Shown piece by piece: positions 1-11,793 of a DNA stretch of 64,000 bases (positions within the stretch are counted from its first letter, which is position 1; each line of letters opens with the position of its first letter). The notes under the pieces are model-generated. The model was not told the origin of the DNA and ran no database searches. It saw only the letters and a list, made by a program, of their open reading frames with translations. The stretch is from contig CM076943.1 in assembly GCA_039566865.1 (NCBI GenBank), positions 46,446,663 through 46,510,662 of the forward strand, read 5' to 3'. The position numbers and the translations under genes were made by a program. Source of the DNA: Aurelia coerulea (lineage: Eukaryota > Cnidaria > Scyphozoa > Semaeostomeae > Ulmaridae).

Positions 1-259
1 GAAAGACACTGTTAGTATTTGCTTTTGTATATAATATTTGCTTAACGTTTATTACAGGACAATTCATTGCTGTAGCATGTATGTAATAAATGTTTAACAT
101 TATCAGTATCACACTTGTTTTCTTTTAGTTAATTTGCACAAAGGAGTAACTACTGTCATTATACTGTACATTGTTTGAAATAATTTTAATTCTTACCTTA
201 TTTTGCTTGGATTAACCGAGTCTCTTTATCTTTTTAATCTTCGTTAATATAATCATGAC

Positions 260-729
260 AACAAGGACAGATTTGGTAAGATAATAGCACGAGTTGGTTT
301 TGATTGACACCGCAATGCAAAGCGATTAGCGACTGCAGACAAAGGAAATTCTCCCAACCATAAATTCAAAACAAGCAAAGATGCAAAAGTTTCTCTGAAA
401 CCCCTGATAGCTAGCGTGCTCATTGTGCATTCCAGAAACACTTTTTAAAAGCAAACATGAAGCATAGATCGAAAGAAGAAGGATATATCTACACATCTAC
501 CGCGAGTATTTAATTTATTTGGTTCAGAAGCTGATTGCAGTAAGTGATTTAATTACACCTCTTAATAATAAGAGGTGTAATTAAAATCGCTTCCCACTGC
601 TCGGCTTCTGGACCAAAGAAATAGATTAAATGCCCGTGGCAGATGTGTGGATATATCCTTCTTCTTTCGATCTATGCTCATTTTTGTTCTTACAAATCGT
701 GCTATTGTCTTACCAAATCTGTCCTTGTT
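260..729. mobile_element. MULE-like foldback element, copy A
   Basis: A 470-bp non-coding inverted-repeat element. It starts AACAAGGACAG and ends CTGTCCTTGTT, and the two halves are largely reverse complements. It is flanked by an exact 9-bp duplication, AATCATGAC, at 251-259 and 730-738. Inside is a short palindrome around 553-586. A 9-bp target duplication with long terminal inverted repeats is typical of Mutator-like (MULE) non-autonomous elements. The family has copies B, C and D plus two degraded ones in this window. Confidence 0.85.
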
Positions 730-768
730 AATCATGACAAAACAAGAATTTTCGATCCTAACCAGACC

Positions 769-1369
769 AACAAGAGCAGATTTTGTAATACAATAGCAAC
801 AGTTGCGTTTGATTGACACCTCAATTCAAAGCGATTAGCGGCTGCAGACAAAGGAAATTCTCTCAAGCAGTAATTCAAAACAAACAAAGCCGCAAAAGTT
901 TCCCCAAAACTGGTAGGGCAAACTCTCGCCTTGTGCAAGCGAAAGATGGTTTTTAAGGGAAGTTATGTGCTTATAGCGAAAGAAGAAGGGTAAATCTAAA
1001 GTTCTGTCGCTTAGATTATGTTTATTTGATTTAGGAGCTGTTTTGTAATCGTTTCATTTTAAGCCCTAAAGACGAGAGAATTACAATGCCTTCTGCTCCG
1101 CTCCTGAATCAAATAAATATACTCTAAGCGAGAGAACTTTAGATTTACCCTTCTTCTTTCGCTATAAGCACATAACTTCCCTTAAAAACCATCTTTCGCT
1201 TGCACAAGGCGAGAGTTTGCCCTACCAGTTTTGGGGAAACTTTTGCGGCTTTGTTTGTTTTGAATTATTGGTTGAGAGAATTTCCTTTGTCTGCAGCCGC
1301 TAATCGCTTTGAATTGAGGTGTCAATCAAACGCAACTTTTGCTATTGTATTACAAAATCTGCTCTTGTT
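769..1369. mobile_element. MULE-like foldback element, copy B
   Basis: A 601-bp relative of copy A, only 40 bp away. It starts AACAAGAGCAG and ends CTGCTCTTGTT. The flanking 9-bp duplication AACCAGACC is exact at 760-768 and 1370-1378. The outer arms (about 200 bp or more) are near-perfect inverted repeats, so this is a recent insertion. Open frames inside it are by-products of the repeat and not genes. Confidence 0.85.
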
Positions 1370-1493
1370 AACCAGACCTCAAATGAAGCAGCTTTCAGCA
1401 GGAAAATACTCGTCATTTCTTTGTCTGTTTACCAGAATACAAAAGGCTATCAATGTCTTAGTGAATTACGAAAGTGTACACAACAATTATACA

Positions 1494-1901
1494 CAGGGCC
1501 GTCGAGAGCCAGCTCGGGCCCTGGACCGATTCTTAGGATCGGGCCTCAGGGGGGGGGGGTTTGGGGGCGAAACACCCAAAAAAAATTTCTTGGACCACGC
1601 CCTTCAGACTCTCGGAGAATGAGGGAAACGCCCTTTTTAACAAAGCTACTTTAGAAAAACTGTTTAGATATTCGGAAAAAGTAATCAAGGAAGCGGTTTT
1701 TACGGTAAACAATGAAAAGATTCGCTCTTACAAGGTGATCTATGTCTATGTTTAAGGCAGGTAGCTAGATTGCCATAAAAGTTGCTGTAAAAAGATTTTA
1801 CAGAAATAACTGATTTTTGTCGAACGATATTTTTACGGGCCCCTTCGAGGCCCGGGCCCCGGACCTTTTACCCCCTCCAACCCCCCCTCTCGACGGTACT
1901 G
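1494..1901. mobile_element. hAT-like MITE with 8-bp target duplication
   Basis: A 408-bp element whose left end begins CAGGGCCGTCGAGAG; the right end reads CTCTCGACGGTACTG. It is flanked by the exact 8-bp repeat ATTATACA at 1486-1493 and 1902-1909. An 8-bp duplication with a CAGGG-type terminus fits the hAT superfamily. The GC-rich ends carry poly-G and poly-C runs (about 1550 and 1865-1886). No transposase is encoded. Confidence 0.7.
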
Positions 1902-1909
1902 ATTATACA

Positions 1910-3261
1910 GTAGGCTATATCGAGAGTAGTGTCGCACATTATGCCCATGTCGTCGCGAAGTTCCGAGTAAGATCCTCAAAGAGCAATTAATGAAAAAACC
2001 AAGTAGCCAGGTTATATCACCAACTAATGGAGAAAAAGATCAGAGAGTATTGACTTTTTACGTAAACTCTTTATACCGATTTTAGAAGATTTTAAAGGTC
2101 GTTTTCTTCGAGCGTCGCCCATTATGGCCGCAGGACAAACACTACTCTCCGGTAAAAAGTTTTAATAAAACAAAATTTGTAATTACTGTTATTTGTTTAT
2201 CATTGGGTACTTTAAACACAAAAATATCAATTAGAATTAACCTAAACTTCGAGTTTTTGGCAATTTGAATACATGCTTCAAATTGCTCTTAATCCTGCCC
2301 CCATCCTGCCTTATCTCTTGTGCATGGACGGTTGAGTTTTGGCATAGTTTCTAAAATGAAAATAGACTTAATATAATGCTGCGTTTTTTGGGTTTCAATG
2401 ATTTTCCAAGTCAATAAGTAAGATTTGAGCCCAAATTGGTGTTTTTGTAAATAAATTTTGGATTTTGATATTTTGAAGCGACTGGAAACTTCATGGCAAA
2501 CTGATGGGCATAATGGGCGACAAAGTTAGCAATTAGCAGCACTCAGACTTCATGGGTATAAATTTTAATCAGAAATCACTTTGATGTGGTTTCATTGTAG
2601 ATTTCCTCTCAAGAGACAGGACTTCTGAAAAATCAAAGCACATTGCAAAAATTTCAAACAACATAGTGCCGAGCGAACGAAAAAGAAGGAAGGAATGTAA
2701 ATGTAAGCATGAAGTTTGCAAACCTTGAAAGAATCTATTAGAGATATGCACAAACCATCTCATCGGGTTTCAATGCAAATGAACTTAAACTTCAGTAAAG
2801 GTCAAATCATGATAAAACAGATGTCAACGAAGATTTTCCACGCAATTGCAATTTTATTACTTGTCGTCAGTCCCCTGAAATTTTTAATTTCTCGTGCTAG
2901 TCGCGGCCATAGTGGGCGACCACCCAATTCCCTCTAGCTCACCTATTTTTAACTATGCCATTTTACCTGGCAGTTAATCGCTACAAATTTGTGCAAATCT
3001 GTTTACAATTCATAGTTAATCTTTTGCTAAATAATGACACATGCTCACATTGGTTCGCCCTAGAAGCAATGACTTTTCAATCTAACAATCATGCCTTACT
3101 TGTACCAAATCGACCATAGAGATATGCCCCATATGCTAATGAATTTTGATTGTAAAATGCCCTTCTCCTGAGGCAGTTTTTGATGCTCTATGGAAATGTC
3201 GTTCTAAATAGCTAAGGTTAAGCTTATTCAAGCAGATAATTTTGGGTTTATTCCTTTTCCT
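1910..3261. other. Intergenic, no gene seen
   Basis: AT-rich sequence with only short open frames that show no recognisable domain or codon pattern. No RNA gene or clear repeat boundary was found. Confidence 0.6.
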
Positions 3262-3650
3262 TAAATCAAGGGTACCTACCTTGTAGGAAGTGTGTTTATT
3301 CACAGTACTGTAGAGTAATTGGTGTCCTGTGACCCAGTACAGAGAGTGTCCAGAACTGTACCGACCCAGCAGCACACATCCTTTCAAGGTCAAGATGACG
3401 TATGAATAACTTTGTGGTTTCAAATTCCGGTGTTGATGTAATACGAGATCAACTGTTACACGAGTTGGCCACAGGGGGGCCACAGGGAATCAGACAGCGT
3501 GATTTTGATTGGTCAACACTAAGAGACGTTAGAATTTGAAAATCCTATGATATACACAGATTAACAGAACTGGGTCACAGGACACCAATTACTACGGGTA
3601 CAGTACCAGGAATAAACACACTTCTTACAAGGTAGGCGCCCTTGCTTAAA
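3262..3650. mobile_element. Foldback element, about 390 bp
   Basis: The left arm (3262-3347) is repeated inverted at 3568-3650. Both carry CTACCTTGTA(G/A)GAAGTGTG and a shared tract ending in ACCAATTA/TAATTGGT. No clear target duplication was found. It abuts the mariner-like element at 3654. Confidence 0.6.
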
Positions 3651-3653
3651 TTG

Positions 3654-4193
3654 TACAGGGTGTCCCAAAAACATGTACGCTATTTCAATGGCTACTGTGG
3701 AGGAGCCATAATTCCAACTTGACCCATTTTTCACATTTCTAATAGACGAGATTTCAACTTAGAGTTGTTTCAAAACCAGAGGATTCTATTTCCGTACTTA
3801 ACCTTATAACTTGAATTTTAGCATCATATGGACTTAAACTTTGCAGTTATGTCAGGAAACACGTTTGGGAGTAATTAATGACCACATAACTCAAGGATAT
3901 TGACTAGGCAGCCTGCTGAACGCAATGTTCTTGGCTTAAAACTAGAGGATTTATATTTCCGTACTTAACCTTATAACTTGAATTTTAGCATCAATATGGA
4001 TTTCACAAAACTTTGCAGTTATGCATCAGAAAGGCTAAACACGATTTTAACGGGAGTAATTAATGACCACATAACTCATAAATCAGGATATTGACAAACA
4101 GGCAGCCTGCTCTTTTATTAAAAACGCAATGGATTTATGGCTGCTTTGCAGCAGACGCTCAAATAGAGCACATGTTTTTTGGGACACCCTGTA
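3654..4193. mobile_element. Mariner-like MITE, short type
   Basis: A 540-bp element with inverted ends TACAGGGTGTCCCAAAAA. TA on each side (3654-3655 and 4192-4193) matches the Tc1/mariner target duplication. Its interior holds a partial internal duplication (about 3770-3900 against 3945-4080). It shares its end with the 599-bp elements at 20590 and 25630, but its interior differs. Confidence 0.75.
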
Positions 4194-4200
4194 GATTTTT

Positions 4201-4416
4201 CATAACATCGGAAATTAACCTCTTACTACTTCTAAATTAGACTCTTAGAAATGTGATCTCTTATGAAAATCATATTCTGTGTGTTTTGTGGGAAAATAAC
4301 GGGTTTTACCAATCAATGGCCCTGGCCCTGTGGCCCTATGGCACTAACAACGCATGCGAAGCTATCAGATTTCTAAGAGACGGAGAAGTCGTAAGAAGTT
4401 AATTTCCGATGTTATG
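4201..4416. mobile_element. Short foldback element
   Basis: Inverted arms at 4201-4232 and 4384-4416 share CATAACATCGGAAATTAAC. Length is about 216 bp. It is non-coding and of unknown superfamily. Confidence 0.55.
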
Positions 4417-4636
4417 GCGTGTCCAAACGTCCTAAGAGTTTATTTTCTGGGGGGGGGGGTTTAATTCTCTTAGAGTGTATTTTGCTGCTATGCAATTTTT
4501 CTGGATGGTTTAATTTTCACAGAGATAAATTAGTTGCTATGCATTCTTAGAGTTTAGTCTTCGCAGAGTTTATTTTATTCTGGGTGGTTTAATTTTTCTA
4601 GGGGGTTTATTCTTTTCTATAGGGCTTAACTCTTCT

Positions 4637-5183
4637 AGAGTGTGCTAAATTACGTTGTTTGCGTGGGTGCGTTGGGTCCAAATATTTGCGTAAGACATGG
4701 GTCGCGAGTCGTGGGTAGATTCGTCTGGGTCATGTGTACGGTTTTTGGAGAAAATTTTGCGTGAGACGTGGGTTGTGGGTAAACATTTTTGCGTGGGTTT
4801 TTTATCTTGCGTGGGTCAATCTTTTTGGCGCGTGAGTGATACAATTGGCGTGAGCAGCCCGTCCTGCATGGGTCATGTTTTCGAAATTTTGGTAACTTTA
4901 ACCGAATTTCATGGAAACGTCTGAAAGTGACATGCAAAGCCACGAAATTCAGTTAAAGTTATTAAAATGCTGTTACTCACGCAAAATGTCTCACTCACGC
5001 GCCAAAAAGTTTGACGCACGCAAGACAAAAGTCCGACGCAAAATTTTCACGACCCACGTCTTTAAGCAAAATTTTCTCCATAAAGTACCCACGACCCACG
5101 TAAACTAAGTGACTCGTGACCCATGCCTCACGCAAATATTTGGACCCACGGACGCACGCAAACCACGCAATTTAGCACACTCG
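4637..5183. mobile_element. Foldback element rich in GTGGGTC-type motifs
   Basis: About 547 bp. The ends GAGTGTGCTAAATT and AATTTAGCACACTCG are inverted, followed by a long GCGTGGGT/ACCCACGC inverted tract that includes AAATATTTG. Open frames on both strands here mirror each other and are not genes. Confidence 0.65.
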
Positions 5184-5319
5184 ATGTAAAGCAGTTTGCA
5201 GGCCAATTCGAAGCAAAGCAACTGCAGCCGCAATTAAGATCTTGTTCTGACATGCGTAGCAATGAAGGGAGAGGATAAAATCGCGAGTCCCAGTTATCGC
5301 AACAACAACAGCAATGACA

Positions 5320-5338
5320 CCAACAACAACAACAACAA
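5320..5338. repeat. (CAA)n microsatellite
   Basis: Six CAA units, with a second short CAA run just upstream at 5301-5310. Confidence 0.8.
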
Positions 5339-6779
5339 TATATTTTTTGCTCAAACTGGGACTTATGGACTTTCATATCAAAGAGTGGGACGAAAATAAA
5401 CAATGGGGCAGCGATTTTTCTATTCACTTTGAAGCGAACTTAATGGCCTCTTTTCGGCTGTTGGAAAATTTCATCGCTTTGGCGTGAGCTGAAGGAAACG
5501 AAATGGCCTTCAAAATGAGGAAATTCTGATTGAAACTGAAAGGTTTGTTAATTCTTAGATTGAGGAAACATTCATCTGGATACTTGTGGCTTTTGTTCAT
5601 TGCTAACGTCACTCAAAACTTGAATTTTGAGGCGTTTTATTATCTGAGGATTGAGCCGACAATTTAGGCCTATCCGCCATTACACGGCTTTTCGTACAGT
5701 GTTGCTATGGTTTCCATATCGGACGTGACGTCAAGGGACACAATTTGGTCGCAATATTCGATGTGAAAGTCCATGAGTCGTAGTTATAGCGTCCATCAGC
5801 CTATCAATAGCAATAACTACGAACTTGCAATCAGTCTAGGGAGAGGAAGGAAACAAAAGAGAGGAGATTAGGTATGATATAGAGCTGCATTATCCAATCA
5901 GAACGCTGCATTTCAAGGAATCTTTGTACAGTAGTGGCAAGAAATCTGACCTATTTTGAAATATTGTTCTTTTGCTCATCCAAACATTTGTTTTTGGGCG
6001 AGTCATTTATTGTGTGCCAAAAACAATTGCATACCGTAGCACTTTCTTCCACAGCAGAATCTGTTTTAGAAATTTGAGGGGACTTCTGCAGATGAGAGTG
6101 CTTGCTTGGTTACATCGGCCTCAAAAGTTGTCAGGACAGGTTTCCTTACATGGCAAGTATTTATTTCTTGCCTCCTGCAAAGCCGCAGAATTAGCAGACT
6201 CACCCATACTCTTCCTTCTCCCGTTATTTTCTTCGCAGAGACAGACAGAATATCGCTGCACAGGAGAACATTGAAGGGAATAGAGAACGCTGTGCTCTCG
6301 TTGCTTAAACTACGATGCAAAAAATCGCTCTTCTTATATGTTTTTAAGGTGTTTTCTTTTTTTTTTCATCAATCTAAAACTTGAAAACAACAAGTTAATG
6401 CAAGTTACTGTGGCATTTGCAGCGAGGAAAGACGCATGGTCACCGGGTCCTCACTACAAATGCCACTTACAATTTTCTAAGTAATATCAACAATAAATTA
6501 ATAATAGAACACAAAAAACAAAACAAAAAAATAAGATACATATGCACACTAAATCGGGACAAAGTAAAGGCCAAGGCAAAACTGAAGTACCCCCAAAACC
6601 CGCACAAACAGCCCACCACCCACCAAACCACAACCACGAGCGCACCGGCAGGGAGAATGAAACAATGGTTCAGGGATCCAACCCCGAGGGGAAAAGACTT
6701 TCCAATTTATCATAGACTCCCCCCAACCGATGCACCCGCGGCAGCAGTGCGATGAGCAGAGACAGCCCACGCAAATTGC
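5339..6779. other. Intergenic, no gene seen
   Basis: No convincing exon. Short frames around 5972-6384 on both strands overlap each other and show no domain. 6420-6780 is CA-rich low-complexity sequence next to the 3' end of the minus-strand LINE. Confidence 0.5.
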
Positions 6780-9215
6780 GGGAGCACTTCCGTCAAAAAG
6801 AAAAAAAAGGGTTAGGCTGCTGTTTTTTCAGAAAGTTTAATTAAACCGTCCAGAAGTTTTGATGAAAGAAATAGTTGCTTCTATGATGATTCTGTTTGCA
6901 AAGGTGCTTTCATTTGGGTTCCCATATAATAACAAATGACAAAGATCCTTTGAGTTCATGCTAGCAACATCATATCCGACATCTGAGACTTGACCAAGGA
7001 GATCTTGACGCTGAGCTGTAAACTGGGGGCAGTGCAGGAGGTAATGCTCATTATCTTCCTTTCCTGTACCACAAATACAAATTGGACTCAAGCAGTCAAA
7101 ATTATGCCTAAATCTATGTGCATTTAGAGGACTAAAGTTAACTCGAAGCCTTGTTAATAGCTTGATACCCAAAATATCATAGATGTTATAAACCGGGTTT
7201 TCTCGGGTCTGATGATTCGAAGCAATTTGCTCTTGAAAACTGCAAGAGAAGGAGAATTTTGTACTGTTTTGTCTAACAGGTTCCACTCACATATTGTATT
7301 ATGGAAATAAGAGCTGGAGAAGCGCATAGTTCTACCTACATTTTGCTCATAACAACGCGGGTTTCTTAAATTATACTCAACTGAGCGCTGTTCGGGTATC
7401 TCATTGAAAAGGTAATATGGACTTTTGGATGTGGTTAATGAGAAGAAATGACATAATCTTCGGCACCACCTTCGGTCATAAAGTGTTTCCCATCCGAGCT
7501 CTTCAAGTAGCCTTCGCCTACTTGTACCTACCCACGCTCCAGTAACAGCTAGTGCTGCTTTATATTGAGTCTGCTCTAGTTGTTGCGTAAGGTTCAGCTG
7601 CATATCAGGGTCATATTTATGGTACATTATGTTTCCATAGTCTAAGTGAGGTCTCACATAAAACTTATAGGTTTGATCAAGGACCTCTCTTGATACATAT
7701 TTAGAAAGGTATTTTAACAAACCAATCCCTCTCCGTGCTTTCAAGATAGCCTCTCGAATATGACTTTTAAAATTTAGCTTTGAGTCAAGAGTAACCCCAA
7801 GGTGCTTGTGCTCCAATTTTGATGCAATGACCTCCTCTCCCAATTTAAGACCGGGGTGGATTGGCTTATTCCTTTTACAAGAAAATATGACCTCCTCTGT
7901 CTTGTCAGCGTTAAACTGCATTTTCCATTGCCATGCCCATAAGCTAATTTTTGCCAAATCTCTGTTTAAGTCAAGTGCAGCTACATTTTCATTCTGAACA
8001 GTAGTAAACAACGACGTGTCATCAGCAAATAACTTAATACCACATTTAACATTGTGGGTAATATCATTAATGTAGATCAAGAACAACAACGGTCCAAGAA
8101 CTGATCCTTGTGGTACACCTGCGGAAATTGTATCCCACTTTGAACATTGCCCATTTAGCACTACCCGTTGCTTACGATCTGACAAAAAACTTTTAACAAT
8201 CCGAAGAACATTTCCATGTAAGCCATTGGATTCCAACTTGTAAATGAGACCCTCATGCCAGACCCTGTCAAATGCCTTTGAAAGGTCAAGGAAGATGGCA
8301 CGTGTTTCTTTACTAGGAGTTTCATCGAAGGCTCTATAAATATTTTGAGTGATGAGCAGTAACTGATTGATAGTCGAATCACCGGGACGAAACCCTGATT
8401 GATGAGGTGATATAAGACCATTTATACTGAGATGCTCGTAGATGGCATCAAATAATAGCTTTTCAAAAAACTTTCCAAAAATTGGAAGTAGGGAAATTGG
8501 GCGATAGTTTTTCTTGTTCTGTTTGCAGCCCTTTTTATGCACATGAATTATATTTGCTTTCTTCCATTGAGAAGGGTAAATTCCTGTTTCAAGGCATCTT
8601 TCAAAAATGCAACACAGAGGATCTACTATCGAATTGTCACATATTTTGATCATGGCAACAGAAATTCCGTCACATCCATGTGCCTTTTTAGAATCTAGAG
8701 AACGAATGATTCGAAGTACCTTTTCCCTGTTTATATCTATATTGAATAAGGATGATGGAAACTGCGGAATAAATGTAGGGATAGTACTACCAGTTTCTAT
8801 CTCCCTGTATTGAGCAACAAAGAACTCATTGAAAATATTTGCTTTTGCTTCTACATTGGTAATAAATAAGCCATTTTCAAAAAGAGGGGGTATGTTAGAA
8901 ACTTTCTTTTTATTGAGAAGTCTGTTGAATAAGGTCCAATATGATTTAGCCCCAGTTACGTTATTCGATAACTTTCTGCCAAGTCCGAGATAATAATCAT
9001 TTTTAGCATTGGTAATCATTTTTGATGTTATGTTTTGGACATTTTTAACAGAGTTCCAGTCTTCTTACTTTCTACCACGTCTAACAAATTTAGCATATGT
9101 TCTGTGTTTGCGCTAGCAGTTTTTAATTCCTGCTTCATCCACGGTGGATCCTTATCATCAAATTTGACAACTTTATTAGGTATATACTCCGAAAAAATTT
9201 TGAAGGTGTTGTGTG
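6780..9215 (-). mobile_element. 5'-truncated non-LTR retrotransposon (CR1/L2/jockey-like LINE)
   Basis: A minus-strand LINE that keeps the end of the endonuclease-RT linker, the whole reverse transcriptase and the C-terminal region. It is cut off at the 5' side near 9215, where a tRNA-like stretch begins. The 3' end lies near 6780-6836 by loss of similarity to coding sequence, so that edge is approximate. Truncation at the 5' side is usual for target-primed reverse transcription. Confidence 0.85.
6837..9215 (-). pseudogene. Decayed LINE ORF2 (reverse transcriptase)
   Basis: Three frames must be joined to read the protein. About 9028-9215 carries the linker with FSEYIPNKVV and KDPPWM. 7154-9019 carries the RT, and 6837 to about 7215 carries the C-terminus. 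RT motifs are visible: YRPISLLPIFGK, the first catalytic aspartate in FLDLSKAFDRVW, GVPQGSVLGPLLF, and the catalytic FADDTSLF. The C-terminus has the CICGTG...EHYLLHCP pattern common in CR1/jockey-type LINEs. Frameshifts near 9020 and 7215 show it is dead, although the long central frame suggests recent loss. The superfamily is assigned by motif only. Confidence 0.85.
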
Positions 9216-9292
9216 GCAAAGTGGTGTAATCCTCTGACTTTGCAGCCAGAACAGCCAGGCGGACAGGGTTCGATATCCGGTAGGGCCCCACC
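9211..9292 (+). repeat. tRNA-like sequence, possible SINE head
   Basis: TGGCAAAGTGGTGTAA resembles a pol III A box, and GGGTTCGATATCC 50 bp later resembles a B box; the stretch ends CCCCACCA. I could not fold a convincing anticodon arm. It is more likely a tRNA-derived SINE head or a decayed tRNA than a working tRNA gene. It sits exactly at the 5' truncation point of the LINE. Confidence 0.35.
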
Positions 9293-9518
9293 ACTTGAGC
9301 GTCATGACAAGGGGTCGCGGACTCGATTAGCGCTCTACTTCGATTAGCGCTTATTAAAGGGAATCTAAGCATATATCAGCCTCCGATAAAATAGCCGTGC
9401 AAAGGTAATAGGCCATGACACGTGCCACACCATATTTGGGGAACTTATCGGCTTATTTGTGATTGGCTGGAGTTTGACGGCAAGTGGCTTGAGCCACTTT
9501 TATATGCTTACATTCCCT

Positions 9519-10055
9519 TTAAAGGGGCAGTCAGACGTGATGTTGCGCGGGACATTTCCATTGTATTTGCATGAAAAGTGCTTAGGCCTAACATCGACTC
9601 GACAATGGAGATTTTGAATTGGATTATCGCACATTTCAATCCATCTCCATCGACATTGTTCTTGACAATCTCAAGGATTTAATTGACAGATATTGTTCGT
9701 CTATGTCGATTTCATGTATTTGCAAAGTTATTTTGTTTATTACAAATTCCTGAAAGTCGTAAACAGCGATTTTGCAGAAGCAACTTTGAAGCTGCGAAGA
9801 GATAATCTACAAGTCGAAGTGGGCAAGAAACTCGCCAAAGAATCTGGTTTTTGAGTCAGATTTATGATGTTAGGTGAAACCGAAAGGTGAATAGAACCTT
9901 CTCACACTCTACTGGATTCATTGCTCAATTAATTTCATCAGAATTACAGCGAACAAAGAGGTACAGTAGACATGTTTTGGTATTTAGGCCTATACGAATT
10001 GGATTGTTACACGCAGAATCTGATACCCGCGTTTCGCGTCTGACTGCCCCTTTAA
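9519..10055. mobile_element. TTAA-flanked foldback element (piggyBac-like)
   Basis: Ends read TTAA-AGGGGCAGTCAGACG and CGTCTGACTGCCCCT-TTAA, with TTAA at 9519-9522 and 10052-10055. TTAA duplication fits piggyBac-type non-autonomous elements. The interior (537 bp in total) is not coding. The element at 34711-35019 has the same AGGGGC terminus. Confidence 0.7.
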
Positions 10056-10320
10056 TATCTACTTCTGTGATCCCAGCGCTTGGCGCTAAAAACCGCAACT
10101 TCACCTTCACCTTCACCAGCTTTTTCCTTGCATATAGCCATACACCATGCATACACCATTTAGCATTGACCTCCGGCAGCAATGAAATTAAGCATGATTG
10201 AATTTCAATGCATGAGAGCCTGAAATTTTTCAAATCAGAAGAATAAAAACAGTACCAAATTTGATAAACAACACCTGCTTGATTACACTAGCAGCAAGTA
10301 TAAATATCGGTGATTTGCAG

Positions 10321-10789
10321 TAAGGCCACCAATCCACAATCAACGCAAGAGCCAAACAAGAAACCGGTGAATTCGCTGAAGTTAGAAAGAGACGGCAAAA
10401 AGGTAAGCAACTTCTTCAGCACATTGTATAAGCTATCACTCTTTTTGGGTGAACAAAGAAAACCCACGCAGCGTTATTACTCCTATCTGCATCTATGCTT
10501 ATTTAAGGTAACTCTGCTTCCGCTCTAGTGCACAGCGAGATGCCGTTTCGAAAAACCACTCTCCAGAAAACAGTTAATTTCTCCAATATCATTCGGCCTA
10601 TCGAAAAGCGGTAAGAAGGATGTTGTTCTGTATAATCCAGGCAATGGAAAGATGTATAAATCGCAATGTTTCCGTCAACCCTGGCTTCGCAAATCCTTGT
10701 TAAAATCTTTTTGCTTATTTCAGAAAAGTGGATTTATCTCCAAAACTGCTCGAAAACTGTTCGTTTTTTTTCGTTCCATCTTTAGCTAG
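10321..10789 (+). CDS. Candidate two-exon open frame, function unknown
   Basis: I do not recognise this protein. An acceptor-like TTTGCAG precedes 10321. The frame then runs to 10402 (ATNPQSTQEPNKKPVNSLKL, ending RDGKK) and stops at a GTAAGC donor. An acceptor CCGCTCTAG at 10520-10528 opens the second exon in the same phase. That exon runs about 86 codons to TAG at 10787-10789 and includes CTARCRFEKPLSRK and KDVVLYNPGNGKMY. Both segments are basic and polar in a way that looks coding. No start codon or upstream exon was found, so this may be a gene fragment or the coding remnant of a transposon. Confidence 0.3.
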
Positions 10790-10879
10790 GTTGTTGATCT
10801 ACAACTTTGCCAAGTCTGATTTAAAAAGTTAGGCTAGATTTCCTGCAATCGAATTTCATATTTCTGTTTCATATTTTAT

Positions 10880-11310
10880 ATTTCTTTTAATTTTTATTAT
10901 CCTTGAAATCTTCAAAAAGACGTCAAAAACAGGGGATCGATTTGCAGCCATTTCAGATCTTCAAAACAACGAGGAACGTGTTTCACTTCAGCCTGGGAAT
11001 AGGCAACTCATTCGAATGTTATCAGAACAAGTTCACAGTCCCTAGATACCTAAAATATCCTTGTCTCAAGGGACAAGGATACTTCTGCTTTTCTGCAAGT
11101 AATTTTTGAACATTTTGATTTGCGTGGAAAATTGAATTCCTTTGAAATTCCACAAGTTTACAAAGAACATTTATTTTCACTTCCAAATGCTTAGGTACCT
11201 AGGGACCATAAACTTGCTCTGGAAACTTTTAACTGAGTTGCCTATTCCCAGGCTGAAATGAAACACCCTCATCCTCATTGTTTTCAAGATCTGAAATTGC
11301 TTTAAGGTGG
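10880..11310. mobile_element. Internal part of a mariner-like foldback element
   Basis: Palindromic sequence matching the interior of the elements at 31828-33139 and 48223-48840. Shared features are CAGGGGATCGATTTGCAGCC, CTGGGAATAGGCAACTCA and CAAGGGACAAGGATACT. The terminal GGGTGACCCAG repeats are absent here, so it is a truncated copy. Confidence 0.65.
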
Positions 11311-11793
11311 TTCCCTCCATTTAGAAGTTCAAAATTTTCAATTTTTTATTTTGTCGGTATAGGGTCCAAATAACCTTACTAATGCAGAATCCAGCTGTAT
11401 ATTTCATTTCATGGACAGCTGTTTTGCTGTAAATTGAAGTAAACAAGGAGTGGTCATGTTTATACCTCCATAGCAACGCCTTAGCAACATGAATTAACTC
11501 CCAAAACAATGTTATAAGTCCCCCAAAAAGCTCAACTGGAAGCCTTGTGACAGAAATAACACTATGGACGCCCTATGTACAGTAGTCAGCCTCTAAATCA
11601 TGTTGCATCTCGCTCTGAATCTGAATCAAACATCGTATTGCTGTCTCAACAAATCGTTCACAGTTATTTTGAAATTTTATCGACTGAAGTATTCTAATGG
11701 CGAACAAGAAAACCAGAAGGAGAACTGAAATGGCTAAAGAGTCAAAAGAAACCATTATATAGACTCAGCAAGGCCAGGACAGAGAGAAAAACC

